Source: Anseranas semipalmata
Taxonomy: Eukaryota > Chordata > Aves > Anseriformes > Anseranatidae
Direction of reading: 5' to 3'
DNA length: 64,000 nt
Assembly (NCBI GenBank): GCA_013399115.1
Contig: VXAA01002213.1
Span: 310,081-374,080 of the forward strand
Part shown: positions 49,777 to 60,712 of the stretch, piece after piece
How positions within the stretch are numbered: the first letter of the stretch is position 1
How the letters are laid out: each line of letters begins with the position of its first letter
The notes under the pieces: model-generated
Database searches by the model: none
What the model saw: the letters and a program-made list of their open reading frames with translations, nothing else
Told to the model about the DNA's origin: nothing
Position numbers and translations under genes: made by a program

Positions 49777-51098
49777 TGGTGGTTTATGAGTTTTGTGCTC
49801 TGTGGCCTATTAAGGTTCAGTTCCCAGCCAGTAAAAATGAGGAATTGGTTCCTGCCATTCCACGCAAGGAGTTTTAATGCACTTGGTCGCCTGCAAAGCC
49901 TAAATGCAATAGTTTTGTATCGGTGCTAGTTGTGTAACATAAAGCCTTAATAAAGGTTTATAAGGGAAGGGATATGAAATGGAGCGGACGGAGTTCAGCT
50001 TGGCGTGCAGCTCCGCTGGGGAGTTAACTAAGGGAGAAAGCATTTGCAGGAGCCCAAAGCGCTGCACAGCGTGGGGGTGCCCGCTGCTGCGACCCACCTC
50101 TCCCAGCCCTGTTGCCTCATCCCGGCCGGAGAAGCCCCCCTTCCTCCCAGCCCTGCCTGTGGGAGCTGCAGAGCTTTGGCCTGAAGAGCAGCAGCTGCGT
50201 TAGCTGGGGGGTTGCAGAGGGGACACCCACGTGCCTCATCTTGGAGCCTTGGGACAGTCTGTCCCTAGCTGCTCGTGGCTCTAGAGACGCCTGGGGGGGC
50301 ACAGCACTTCTCTCTGCAGCTCCCCCGCAGTCCTGTAGGCACAGAGAAGTGCCCACGTGTCGTTAGCTACAGAGCTGCCAGCTCTCCTCTGCACCTTACT
50401 CGAGGGCTCCTTTGGGCTGAAAAGCTGCCTTTTGCTCCCACTTCAGTTTTCGTTTGACCTATCAGGCATCATCCTAGAAAAGCTGCTTGCTGTCACCTCT
50501 TTGGCTTGTGAGCTCTCAGAGGTGCTGTCCGCCTCTGTGCAGCACCTAGCACGACCTTCAGTCCTCAGTGAGGTGTGTAAGGTTATTTAGTGCCCCTGTG
50601 GCACTCTGGTGGGAAATGTAGAACCAGCCTTATGCTGAGCCCTTGTTCTTCCCTGTGTCTCGGGGATGGTGGCACATGCAGTTGTAACTGCCCTGCCTCT
50701 ATAAACTGATGCCATACAACCTTTTTATGAGGTTTTCCATCAAAAGCCTTGAAAGTAGCTGCATGGGAATGCATATAATGGGGTTTGGGGGTGCCTTTAT
50801 CTTCATAATGATGTATATACCTGAAGGTATTTTTTGTGATTTTGTTCTTCAGTAAAGAAATATCAAGTCTTTTTCTCATGCTTTTAATAAAATGTCTCAT
50901 AAACCCGAGCATTTAAAGGGATAGAGATGATTTTGACAAGCAAGTTTTATTTGCTTTTACTTCCACTTGTTTAATGACATGGGGGGAAAAAAAACACGAG
51001 GTTGTATTTCCTTCTCAAACTTCTGTTCCTAGTATTTTGAAGTTTAGCTTTTTAAAAAAAATAAAAAAAATTGATGGAAAGGGAAAAGACACAGAAGA

Positions 51099-51118
51099 GT
51101 GTGTGTGTGTGTGTGTGT
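51099..51118 (+). repeat. (GT)10 microsatellite
   Basis: Ten GT units ending in TT. Like the tract at 34301 it is UG-rich in the CELF4 sense strand. Confidence 0.9.
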
Positions 51119-51180
51119 TTGGAAGGGACACAATTAGCCTAAGATAGAAAAGTTTCAGTCATTTTAGGGTTGGCTTTCTC

Positions 51181-51193
51181 TTTTTTTTTTTTT
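51181..51193 (+). repeat. Poly(T) tract
   Basis: Thirteen thymines. Confidence 0.9.
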
Positions 51194-52209
51194 CATCAAT
51201 ATAGTTTTTGTAAACACTTCAACTTCAGAAATTTAAATTCAAATCTAATTAACAGCTTTTATTTTTTAATTTTAATATACACATTTTCAGGCTTGGACTG
51301 CAAAACCAGTAAGGTTTAAATATATATAGTGGTGACTTTTTTTAACTGGGTGGGCAAAAGAAATGTGAAATCTATTCATAGGGAATCTCTGCTATCTCCA
51401 GTCTATTTCTTAATATTGTAAGAAAAATGCAGGAAGAGTTTAGCCAAGACAGTGAACTGTCCTAAGCGGTTAGAAATGGTGCTTCTGCAAGGTGTGAATT
51501 CCCCATAAATGTATTAAAGGATATTAACCATAAAGCCTAAAAATGATGGATGAATATTGCAATGAACTTTTTCATTGCTTATCAGGTTAATAGATGGGAT
51601 GAAGAGGAAGGCTAGTATGAGGCCTTCTAAAGGTCCTCAGGAGTTATTGCAGAGGACAAAAAGTAGAGAGGTGAAATGGGGAAAAATAGATATGGATAAT
51701 AACTGCACTTCTGAACAGGTGCAGTCTTCTTCTGTGTTACAAAGGTGACAGAATAATAGCAAGTGAGAACTAAATCAGTGTTTCTGTAATTTCAGCGTCT
51801 TGTTCCATGCCTTAGCATCCCACTGCTGTCCTTGGGTTACTCTGAGGGGACTACATCTTAAATGGATATCCTTGTCTAATGATCAAGCCCATGGAAAGAA
51901 CCTGGGTTTTTGTGGGTGTTGATAGGCTGCCTCATGTGCTGTCTACCTGCAGCCAGCACAGGACAGTTTTTCACTCATCCATTTTCTTTGCTAGAGCAGT
52001 CTTACATTTTGCTCAACATTGAGGTCAACGTCCAGGAAAGCTTCAACAACTCATTGACCAATTTTTTGTGATGGACATGTTTCTTTGGCTTACCATAAAT
52101 GATTCTGTCAGGAACATCACACCATAGATGCGTAGGTGGTGGTAGGTATTTTGGTAGAAACGATGGTGACTTCAAACACCATGCCCATGTTTGCTTCCGC
52201 TCCTTCAGC

Positions 52210-52465
52210 AAGCTTCCTGTTTGACCTTGGGTAAATCACTTAATGTTACATTCAAGAGAATATTTTAGATGTGTAGCTCATATTGAAATCAATATGGATC
52301 AATTGTAGATATAAGCTCTAGTTCCCTCTCTGCTTCATTTCCGTGTATGTAAAATGGTGAGAATAGCAACCTCTACATCACAGAGCGGGAGGATAAAATA
52401 CATTAAATACCAAAAGGAGCTCAAATGCCATGGTGATGGGAAGACACATAAGTACCAAGTTGCAA
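52210..52465 (+). repeat. MIR-like SINE, near full-length relic
   Basis: 'ttgaccttgggtaaatcact' (52220-52240), 'tatgtaaaatggtgagaata' (about 52345), 'gaggataaaatacattaaat' (about 52390) and 'catggtgatgggaagacaca' (about 52430) occur in family order, matching the core, the 3' phrase and the sauropsid tail (gctcagatgc.atggtgatgg). An insertion of about 80 bases separates the core from the 3' phrase. This is the clearest MIR copy in the window. Confidence 0.65.
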
Positions 52466-54399
52466 ACGGTTCAGACTCAAATGCCAGCAGGAAGAACAAC
52501 TTCAGCGTTGGAAGTAAGTCATCAGGGTATCTGCAAAGGGGAAAAAAAAAAAGTGCATGAAAGAATCCCCTGAACAAATTAAATCTTGAGGCCTAAAGAC
52601 AAAGGGAGAGAGAATTAATTTTTCTACAGATATGAAATGTTCTGAATCAGATAAGTCTTGTCATTAGAAAAGGCACTAAGCAGCAAACGTCTGGATAATA
52701 CCGCCAGCTCCAAGCTTCTCTTGGAACCTCTAAATACATTAAATCCATAAAACTAAATGAAAGCAGCTGCAGTTTTATAGAAATAAAAGGCTCTCATATT
52801 AAAAAGCTGAGAGCTTATGAAATGAAAGAAAAAATAATAATAAAATTAAAGGGGGGGTGGGGTGGGATGTAAGAGAGGAATGGAAGTTAGGAGCATAAGT
52901 TCCTAGGAATGGATGATGCAAAAAGCCCTTAGTTAATATGTGAGAAGCCTACAGAGCCAAAATAACACACATTCAGTGCTCAGTACTAAAAAAAAAAATT
53001 ACAATATTATTTGCAAAATATTTTTGGGTTTAAAGAGAGGCTTTAATGTAAAAGTCACCTTGTAATAAAACCTGCTGAGCATCATGCCCTCTGAAATTTT
53101 GGGGGAGGCCCAGAGGGATTATTCTTCCTTCATTTTTTTGCTTCAGTTTTCTGAAATAAACTAGTTTGACTTTCCACTTTGAAATGTTATTCTTCCCCTT
53201 CTTTAAGTTACAAAAATGACAAATCTTTTCTTTCCCCCTTTTAGTAAAATGCATTGATACAGCCAAGTGTGTTTTGTGAGAAATGTTGCTGTTTCTTCTC
53301 TGTGGGAATTAGAAACAAGGTTTCTGTCCAGCAGTAATTCCTCCTATCTTATGCATCCTTGAGGTTCTGAGAAGAGAATGAAACTGGAGGTGGGGGAATA
53401 GTACGTACAAAAATAACTTTCATTTGTATGCAAATTTGCTTTCATTAGGATTTTCACTTCTTCTTAGATGTATTACAGCAGTGTTTGGAGGCCTGCTGTA
53501 CAAACACATGAGTTCTGCATTGCTAACATCCTTTTGTGCAAGAGGGAAGCAAAACTGTTGAGCCACATCTGCATGATTTAAGCAGAGCTGCTACTCGCAT
53601 GCTCGCTCGTTGTATGTTTGTTGGCTTTTGTAGAGCCGTTGGAGTCATCTCATCTGACCTCTGATGTCTATCAGTCAACTGTCCATGCCTGAGCGGGCTG
53701 TCCGGGGCTCATTTTATAGCCGGTGGGAAGGGACAGGCACCTTCAGAGACACCTTCCCCTGTGCCTGTTGGTCTCCGTTGCCTATAAAAGTGTAGGTTGA
53801 CTAACTCCGTCACCTTGTCTTTAGAAGTCCACATTGCTGACTCCCACTCTATGCTTCCTGCATGTGTTGAAACCACTCTTGCCAGCTGGACACTTACCGC
53901 TGAAGTAGCACACCATGGTTCTGCTTTTTTTGCCAGATATTCACGAGAATGTGCTGGTGAGCCAGATGAATTAAAGCAGGCTGGATATGTGGTGCTTGAG
54001 ATATATGGTATTTTCTCCTGTTTGGATTGTTTTTTTTCTGTTTTTAAGGCGTGGGAAGGGAGGGCAAAAAAAAAAAAGGATGTTGCACATCTTATTTATA
54101 GGAATAATTACTTTTGCAAAGCATTTGAAGGGAAAACAAAGAATTATTTGGTTCTAACAGAGGGAAAGGTAAGAATTTGCTTTGCCACTTCCTTTGCAGG
54201 TCTCTGCTCCAAGAGGGTCTGTCCTTACTATTTAGTTTTTTCTCAGCGAGCTGCTGCTGAAATAAACAGCCCAAGTGCTTTCTGAATGAGATCCATTACT
54301 ATGTGCTGTGTTTTTAATGTTATTTCACCAAGAGGCAGAATTTATGTGGAAGTTCTGAGACATCAGTAAATGCATATTAAACTGTCTGTAAACAGAGTA
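52466..54399. other. Intronic sequence, nothing recognised
   Basis: Mostly AT-leaning unique sequence. The 162-codon frame at 53797-54285 has no recognisable domain and runs through A and T homopolymers. 53620-53780 is a more G/C-rich patch without a repeat or exon that I can name. Confidence 0.45.
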
Positions 54400-54490
54400 T
54401 GGACTTGTAGTTGGAACAGACCTCAGTTCCGTTTCTGACTGTCACTGGTTTGGTGCAAGATGATGGGTAAATTGGGTAACATCCTTCTCC
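54400..54490 (+). repeat. Possible MIR-like relic
   Basis: 'cagttccgtttctgactgtc' and 'actggtttggtgcaagatga' followed by 'gggtaaattgggtaacatcc' recall the MIR core. Weak. Confidence 0.35.
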
Positions 54491-54975
54491 TTTCAGTCAT
54501 CTTGAATATTATCAATTAAAGCTCTAGTGTTACCACTGATTATTTCATATACCAAACTTAATGACATTAATGATGCCTTATATATGCTTGGTGTGTGTGT
54601 ATGGTGCTAATGAATGCTTTGAGAAGTTAGGCTGGATATGTGGGTGCTAGTTCTCAGCAAAACAAAGCATTTTAAGTGCCAACATCCTTTCTATTCCTCT
54701 CCCATTTTACTTATGCCTTGTTCTGATGTGTCAGTCCTGTGGAGCAGTGCTGTTTCCCAGCCCTTTTGCCTTGGCAGGAAGACACAAAGGGCAGGGAAAG
54801 TTGTGATTTATTCTAATTTTCTTTAGAACCTCTCTCTTGGTATGCTGAAACTCCAAGAGGGCAAATGTTCCCATCCAGGAAGGCAAAGCTTGTCAGATGT
54901 TACCATGACAACCTGAGTGTAATTAAGGCCTGCTTCAGCTGCTAACAGCTGTGTGCGTTTTATCTGTCTGGAAGA

Positions 54976-55015
54976 TTTTATATATACATACGTATATAAA
55001 TATATATATTTATAT
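54976..55015. repeat. AT-rich simple repeat
   Basis: Alternating TATATA with interspersed CATACGTA and a second TATATATA block. It is imperfect and self-complementary in part. Confidence 0.75.
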
Positions 55016-55216
55016 GCAAGCATACTGGGAGGGTATCTGCATCTATCTAGCCGTACATAAACCCACACCTAAATTGCTGCCCCTATATATGCCTCTATTA
55101 ATTAAGTTGGATAAGGCAATTTGCAAAGCCCTTGCTGCTCCGAAGGATGCTGAAGCACTGGAGTATCTCTGTTGCCTTTTCTTTCCTAAGTGTCCATTCT
55201 AATGGAGTGTCAAGCA

Positions 55217-55275
55217 AATAGCCATTTCTATGGCTATTATATAATATATATTATATATTTTATATATAAATAGCA
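55217..55275. repeat. Stem-loop and adjacent AT palindrome
   Basis: AATAGCCAT (55217-55225), loop TTCT, ATGGCTATT (55230-55238) is a perfect 9-base stem. It runs straight into a perfect 20-base palindrome of A and T (55238-55257) and further alternating AT. The neighbouring structures could extrude as cruciforms. No gene context is visible. Confidence 0.85.
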
Positions 55276-58242
55276 AATTTCCATAGCTGGAAAAGGAACC
55301 CTTGCGCCAGGGTTAGTTTCCAGCATCTTTTTGGGGGTTACTTGTAGAAACTGCGATTTTCCTTTGTGTTAAGGAGGACATAGGAGCTGGTTCCTAGCAT
55401 TAAATGACTCTAGCAAATGCCTCAAGTTCCCAAGTAAGTCGCTTAACCTTTAGATAACTTCCTAGATTCCTTTGGGCTAGACACGAGCCCTCCGCGCCTG
55501 GCAGCAAGGCAGCGCTGCTCTCCCTGCTGGAGAACCGGGCTCCTTGGCACGCTGGATGGGAGCCCTCCTAAACTGCCGCAGGGAGATCACAGGAGAGGGA
55601 AATGGAACTGGGTGAGCTGGTTCCCAGAGCACTCAAACAGAGGTGCCCAGCTGTGGTTGGTGTCCCTTGGTAGTCAACAGGGACAGGCCCTTTGGGGAGC
55701 TATGCAGAGCACATGGTGCTTCACTGGTGGCTTTGAAACCACCCTTTTGTGCGAACTGCTTTTCTCTCTGCCTATGCAAGACGTCGCGCTGGCTGTATCT
55801 GAGTGGTGTGAAGACATTTCATTGTGTCCACGTGGGTTACAGAATTATCACTTAATAACCAGTGCCTTGCTTCAGTGATAGTGCTGAAAGTAAACATTTT
55901 TGCTGCACATTTGGCTATTAAAGAATGTGGGGTTTTTTGATACCACAAGTAACCTGTCTGTGGCTGTGAATGTAGTAGACTCCCACACAAGCTTAGCTAC
56001 ACATCATCTCTAGCAAAGAAGGTTAACTCTTCATGGAGTCTGTAGTAATTCACCGAAGCGTGGAAAACATTGTTATTAATATCGTTCTTAGTCAATATCT
56101 ATATAAAGTGCCACAGATGACCCTAGGGTTGGTGGGAAGCAATGCTCAAGGGCTTCAGCCTCCTGTTTGTGGGGGACAGGAAAAAGATGAGGAAAAAGTG
56201 AAGAACAGCTCTTGGGAAAGGTGATTCACAAAGTAAATGCAGTGTAGCGAAGGTGATGTTAGTCAAAAGATGTCTTGTAAAGGCTAATTTTTTTAATGGC
56301 CTCTAGGTTTGCACCTGCTATAAACTGTGTGGATGTCCACAGTGTGTTTGGCCTTTTTTGATTTGAAATTACTGTAATCTATGCTGGTGAATACAGCTGT
56401 GTTCTCCTGCTCTTTCCTTTTCCGTGTGTAAAATTATATGTGCCAGGGGACCCTGTGAACTTTCTGTTTTGGGAAGGAGTCTCATGTGATCTGCATTTTT
56501 AAGAATGCAAAATTTCCCCTGAGTTAAGTGAATGGTGTTATATCTCTGAACACTTTTTGCCTGGGGGACAGGGGAGGTGGAGGCTGCAGGCTGAGAAACC
56601 AGCACTGTGCAATTCTGTCCATAAGGTCCCACCTCTAAAGTGGAGCTCGCAGAGGTCAGGTAGCTCTCAGCAGTTCTTTGCCTGGCTGCTCAGAGGTGAG
56701 TCACCTGGCATTGCTTTGGCTGGAATTCAGCATTTCCTTCTTCTGCTCTCTATTCGTCTCCATGGTCATAGTGTTCCTGTTCCCACTGTAAGCAATAATG
56801 TCAGGCAACCCCTATTCTTTCTGTATCAATATATTGTAAGGTAATTATAAGACTGTATGGAATAAGTAAGGGACTTTAATGAAAAGATGGTTAATCTACC
56901 GAGAACGTATTGCGTGTGTGTGTACATGTGCATACACCCACAGGCATATGTAACTTGGTGTGTGTTCAGGCTTCTGTCAGCATCCTGGGTGCTCCTCTGC
57001 TGAGCACTGGTGGCAGTCTAGATAAAGCTGCAAGGTGAGTTTGGGAATGGTCTACAACAATCCAGCCTGAATCCAGAGAAAGTAAAACCACCCAAATGCT
57101 ATGCTGTGTGCTAGCAGTGGTCTAAAGGATTCCTCAGAACAGTATGTTCAGCACGTGGTGGTATTTAGGTGAGGGAAATACTGTTCCTGGGGAGGGGTGA
57201 GATGAAGGTTTTGGGGAAGGAAAAAAAAAGATTATCTTGGAGCCGCTAAAAAAATAAAACAACCACCGGATTATGAAAATTGTGTTTATTTTTGGGAAAT
57301 AATTCCAAACTTAAGATATCAAACTAGTAAATAAAAAGAATAGTTTTCAGGTCGAGCTCTCATATATGGATAGTCTCAATTCCTATTTTAAAATTGGCAT
57401 ATGCTTTATCAAACTGGTAAATCCATCTCTAAATGGAAGGAGAAGAAATAATAAACTGGTAATTGGGATGATATGATGCTGAGATTAGCTTCCTTGATAG
57501 CTGCAATGACTCAAGTTGTTTACTTGGGACTGTGATATACCTAGCTATATCCAAGTTTATTTTATATATACACACACACAAATACATATAAATATAATCT
57601 GATGCACTTAAATCCCTCACTCACTGATTTTTTTTTTATAACTGGGCAACCATTTTGTGGACAGTAAAGCAAATACCCTCACGGGGAACACCAGCACCGC
57701 TGCTCCTTGCGTGCTGCTTGTTTTTGCAGTGCCCTTCTCCGATCCCACGAGCGGGGATGCTGTCAGGAAGGTGTTTCACTGGCGGTTTTCGTGGGGAAAC
57801 GGAGGAAGGTGAGGGTTAGGGAGGTCGAATAGTTACAGAACTAGGTCACGTTTTCCAAGCTCAACTTCTGGGTAGTGATCATAAAGAAAAACCCAGTCCT
57901 TCAGAAACTGGGATGTGCCCTAAATAAGGAAGAGTTGGTAAGAAAATGGAAAAACATGCTCATCACACAGTCAAATGATCTACTGGGGCTTAGAGACTGA
58001 GCAGTGTAAAAGTGCTGTTGGACTGTAAATAGACCCAAAAACCTATCTACCAGTCAAACAGACTCCAGTCCTTTTTAACATAGGATTTGCTTTAATTACA
58101 AAAGCATATTATCATTTATCATCACACTCTAATCCCTAACCATACTTCTCCTTAGCCTCTCTTATCCGGTAACTTTACTTAGCCTATCTTAACTGATATA
58201 AATCTACATCTACATATCAAACATATTCATGAACCTCTGTGA
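55276..58242. other. Intronic sequence, nothing recognised
   Basis: Unique sequence with short open frames only. From about 58080 a C/T-rich, G-poor strand bias begins and runs to the G/A tract at 58243. I cannot name a repeat family for it. Confidence 0.45.
57565..57600. repeat. TA/CA simple repeat
   Basis: TATATATACACACACACA followed by AT-rich sequence. Short and imperfect. Confidence 0.75.
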
Positions 58243-58263
58243 GGGGGGGGAAAAAAAAAAAAA
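58243..58263 (+). repeat. G8A13 homopurine tract
   Basis: Eight guanines followed directly by thirteen adenines, a slippage-prone site. Confidence 0.9.
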
Positions 58264-58317
58264 TCTAAGTGCAGGCTTAAGCTGGTAGCCCTGTGTCTGT
58301 GCTTTTAACGCTCAGTC

Positions 58318-58332
58318 CTGCTGCTGCTGCTG
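58318..58332 (+). repeat. (CTG)5 tract
   Basis: Five CTG units followed by CAG. It is short and normal in length, but is in the sense strand of a gene from the CUG-binding protein family. Confidence 0.85.
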
Positions 58333-60039
58333 CAGTTACAGCTCGCCAGAGGTGCCTTGGTCCCACAAGAAGGGCAGGTCTCCCTGCCAGTCTTGCACGC
58401 TAGCCCATAAATCTTTTTTTCCGTGTGTAGGTGTTTGGTGTCACGGTGCTTTACGCATCTCCTCAGCTGCTGCTGAAGCTGCCTGAGGTCTGCTGCGATG
58501 GATCAGGGTTTTGATGTTGGTTTGCCTGTCTGTACACTTCGCTAATTAGAATAACAAAACTGGTAGCAAATCTTCAGGCATCAACCATGCATTGCATCAA
58601 TTAAAAACATCAAAAACAAAGTCTCTCCTGGTTCCTCTCCTTTCCACTTGATCTCTTACTCCATGGGATGGTGTAACTGTTTCCCTAAGTCCTCCTAATT
58701 ACTGTGTTCCTTCTTTTTTCTGCGAGCTTCCTCGCAGCCCCAGTTCTCTCCCGACATTTTATTTGCTTGCCCTTTCTTTCACTGCTAGGGGACATCGCTA
58801 CTCTGAGAGGAAAGCAAGCATTTGCTGAGCTTTCTTACTCAGAGATGTAAGGGTAGGATTTTTAACTAAATCTGTCTTCCTGTCTAATTTGATGCTGATT
58901 TTTATTTTCTTTGAAGTACTGATTTTTGTAGCATTTCTTCCAAAGGACGGATGTTGTTGTTTTAGTTGTTCATGGAGGTAATTGAGACACATGAGTTTAA
59001 GTTAGATGAGTTTGTATGTTCTGTTGGATAAAACCTAAGCCTCTGAGCAAGTAGTCTTACTTCTTAGGTCATTGACAAAATGTAGTTGTATGGAATTTGG
59101 ATTAAAAAAAACTCTGAATCTGAATTTTGACAAAGCTTGGATTCAGTTTTGAGCTGTGTGCATCTTAATTTACTTCTCATGTTTGACTGATGCAGAAATA
59201 TAGAATTCTTAGAGGAAGAGCAAAACACTGCCCTAAATTTCTTCTTAGGCGGTTCAGTATGTGCAAAAAAGAAAGCAGAGGGAGATGTCTCACTAATTCT
59301 GTGAGCAGAGTCTGAAAAATGAGATCATGATATCAAGAGGCTACTTCCATACTGATGTAATTTTCTTGTGCCTTTCTAATATAATTGTTTTCTTTAGATT
59401 AATGTAAAAATAGAGCATAGTGGATATTTCAGATGATCCATAGTACGTACCGTGGCTATTTTGGTCCTGTCACCTCACTTTGACCAGCATATATTATATT
59501 GTGACATCCCGTGTGGAGAAAGCCTCAGAGGGATTCAGCTCCCAGTGTGCAAGCATGAAAGTAACCCCCTCAGCCCCCCAGTACGTAATGCTGAAAACTC
59601 AGACTATTTGCCTTTTTCCTCATTAATTTTATTTTGTGTATGAGTTTATGCTCTTACCAACACACTGGGGTTGCAAATCTCATGATAGAGGCCTCTGGCT
59701 CCGTGTCGTCAGCTCCTTTTTGCTGACTCGGGCGGTCCTGAGAAGCATCTCACACTGAGATGTTTCTGAACCTGAAAGGCTTCTGAGCCTCGCTTTTCAG
59801 TCTCCTTGCTCTGCTTTCACAATGTTTGTTTGCTTGGCAACACCTTAAAACCTGCCTTTACTGGGACTTCTTTCTACATCTCCCTGTCTGATGACACCGA
59901 TGTGTCCATCTCCTCTTCCTCCTTCCCCTCCCTGTCTTTATTTGTGAATATTTGGAGCTGCAATTGCGGGAGTGACTTGTACCAGGGCAAACTGCATTTA
60001 ATTCAAGTCGCTCCTTCCACCTCCAGAGCTGCCTTCCCG
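58333..60039. other. Intronic sequence, nothing recognised
   Basis: No exon, RNA gene or repeat family is recognised. From about 59900 the sequence becomes richer in G and C and in CpG. Confidence 0.45.
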
Positions 60040-60155
60040 CTGTTCGGCATATGTTACGCGTCCCCTCTCCGCGCCTGGTCCACCCGCCTCGGCAATTGAA
60101 TTCCAGTTGCGCGGCGTCATGCTTAGAGTCTCCAGTTTAGTCTCCGGTGTCAGCC

Positions 60156-60166
60156 AAGATGGCTGC
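60156..60166 (+). promoter_or_regulatory. Candidate YY1 site beside a mild CpG patch
   Basis: AAGATGGCTGC fits the YY1 consensus (AANATGGCNGC). About 40-120 bases upstream lies a short CpG-containing patch (60055-60140, with ACGCGT, CCGCGCC and GCGCGGCGTC). YY1 sites often sit just downstream of CpG promoters. The word match is direct; use as a promoter is inference. Confidence 0.35.
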
Positions 60167-60627
60167 TGTCATATTCACTTAAACGTCCCGTGGGGATGAG
60201 CCCTTCCTATGACAGGAGAAGGGAGTTGGTGGGTCAAAACCAGCACAGACCAGGAGATAAGACATTTACTATTTCTAACTGAGCTATCCTGACATTTCTG
60301 ACTGGACTTCATGAGCTGCAGAGGGCTGGCTGCAGTGTTTCTCTCATGTTGATGGCTTTATTTCTCTTTGAAGGAGTTGTGGAGCTTTGGCATATCGATG
60401 CATGGTACTTGCAGTCAGCCCAAACTAGGGCTCTGTCCTTAAAAATTCTGGAAATTCAAAATATCTGGAAGCAAAGCAAATGCCTCCAAAGACTGCAGGC
60501 CCTGTAAACAAAGCAAATGGCGCCAGGGAGCAGAAAAGGCAGAACACAAGCAGTGCTGGTGCATCAGCTGGCATGTCGGGGTGCCTGTTTCATGCCCCTG
60601 TACTTAAACTAACCACACTTACTGTCT

Positions 60628-60712
60628 AGGGGGAGGGTAAAAAAGAAGAAAAAAGAGAAAAGACAGAGGATGAAGGTGGGTGAGGGGACGGGGGAAGAAA
60701 GAAAAAGAAAAA
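60628..60712 (+). repeat. 85-base polypurine tract
   Basis: Eighty-five bases with only six pyrimidines; the last 23 (60690-60712) are pure purine. Such tracts can form triplex (H-)DNA and are common in introns. Confidence 0.85.

Larger units (their letters stand above)
46000..50600. other. GC-richer intronic section
   Basis: This section has more CpG and G/C than its neighbours and contains the DR1-like site, the long antisense frame, a MIR relic, the A/T hairpin and a CpG-dense patch. 50050-50400 is also G/C-rich, with overlapping short open frames in several phases that look like chance. Confidence 0.5.
50601..52209. other. AT-rich intronic sequence
   Basis: No exon or RNA gene is recognised. 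The stretch 51040-51310 is very AT-rich, with A runs, a T run and the GT microsatellite. Confidence 0.5.

Noticed and set aside
50112..50457. Several short open frames in a G/C-rich patch
   Set aside because: Mutually overlapping on both strands, no similarity, probably chance.
53797..54285. 162-codon open frame
   Set aside because: Runs through A and T homopolymers, giving Lys and Phe runs, with no recognisable domain.
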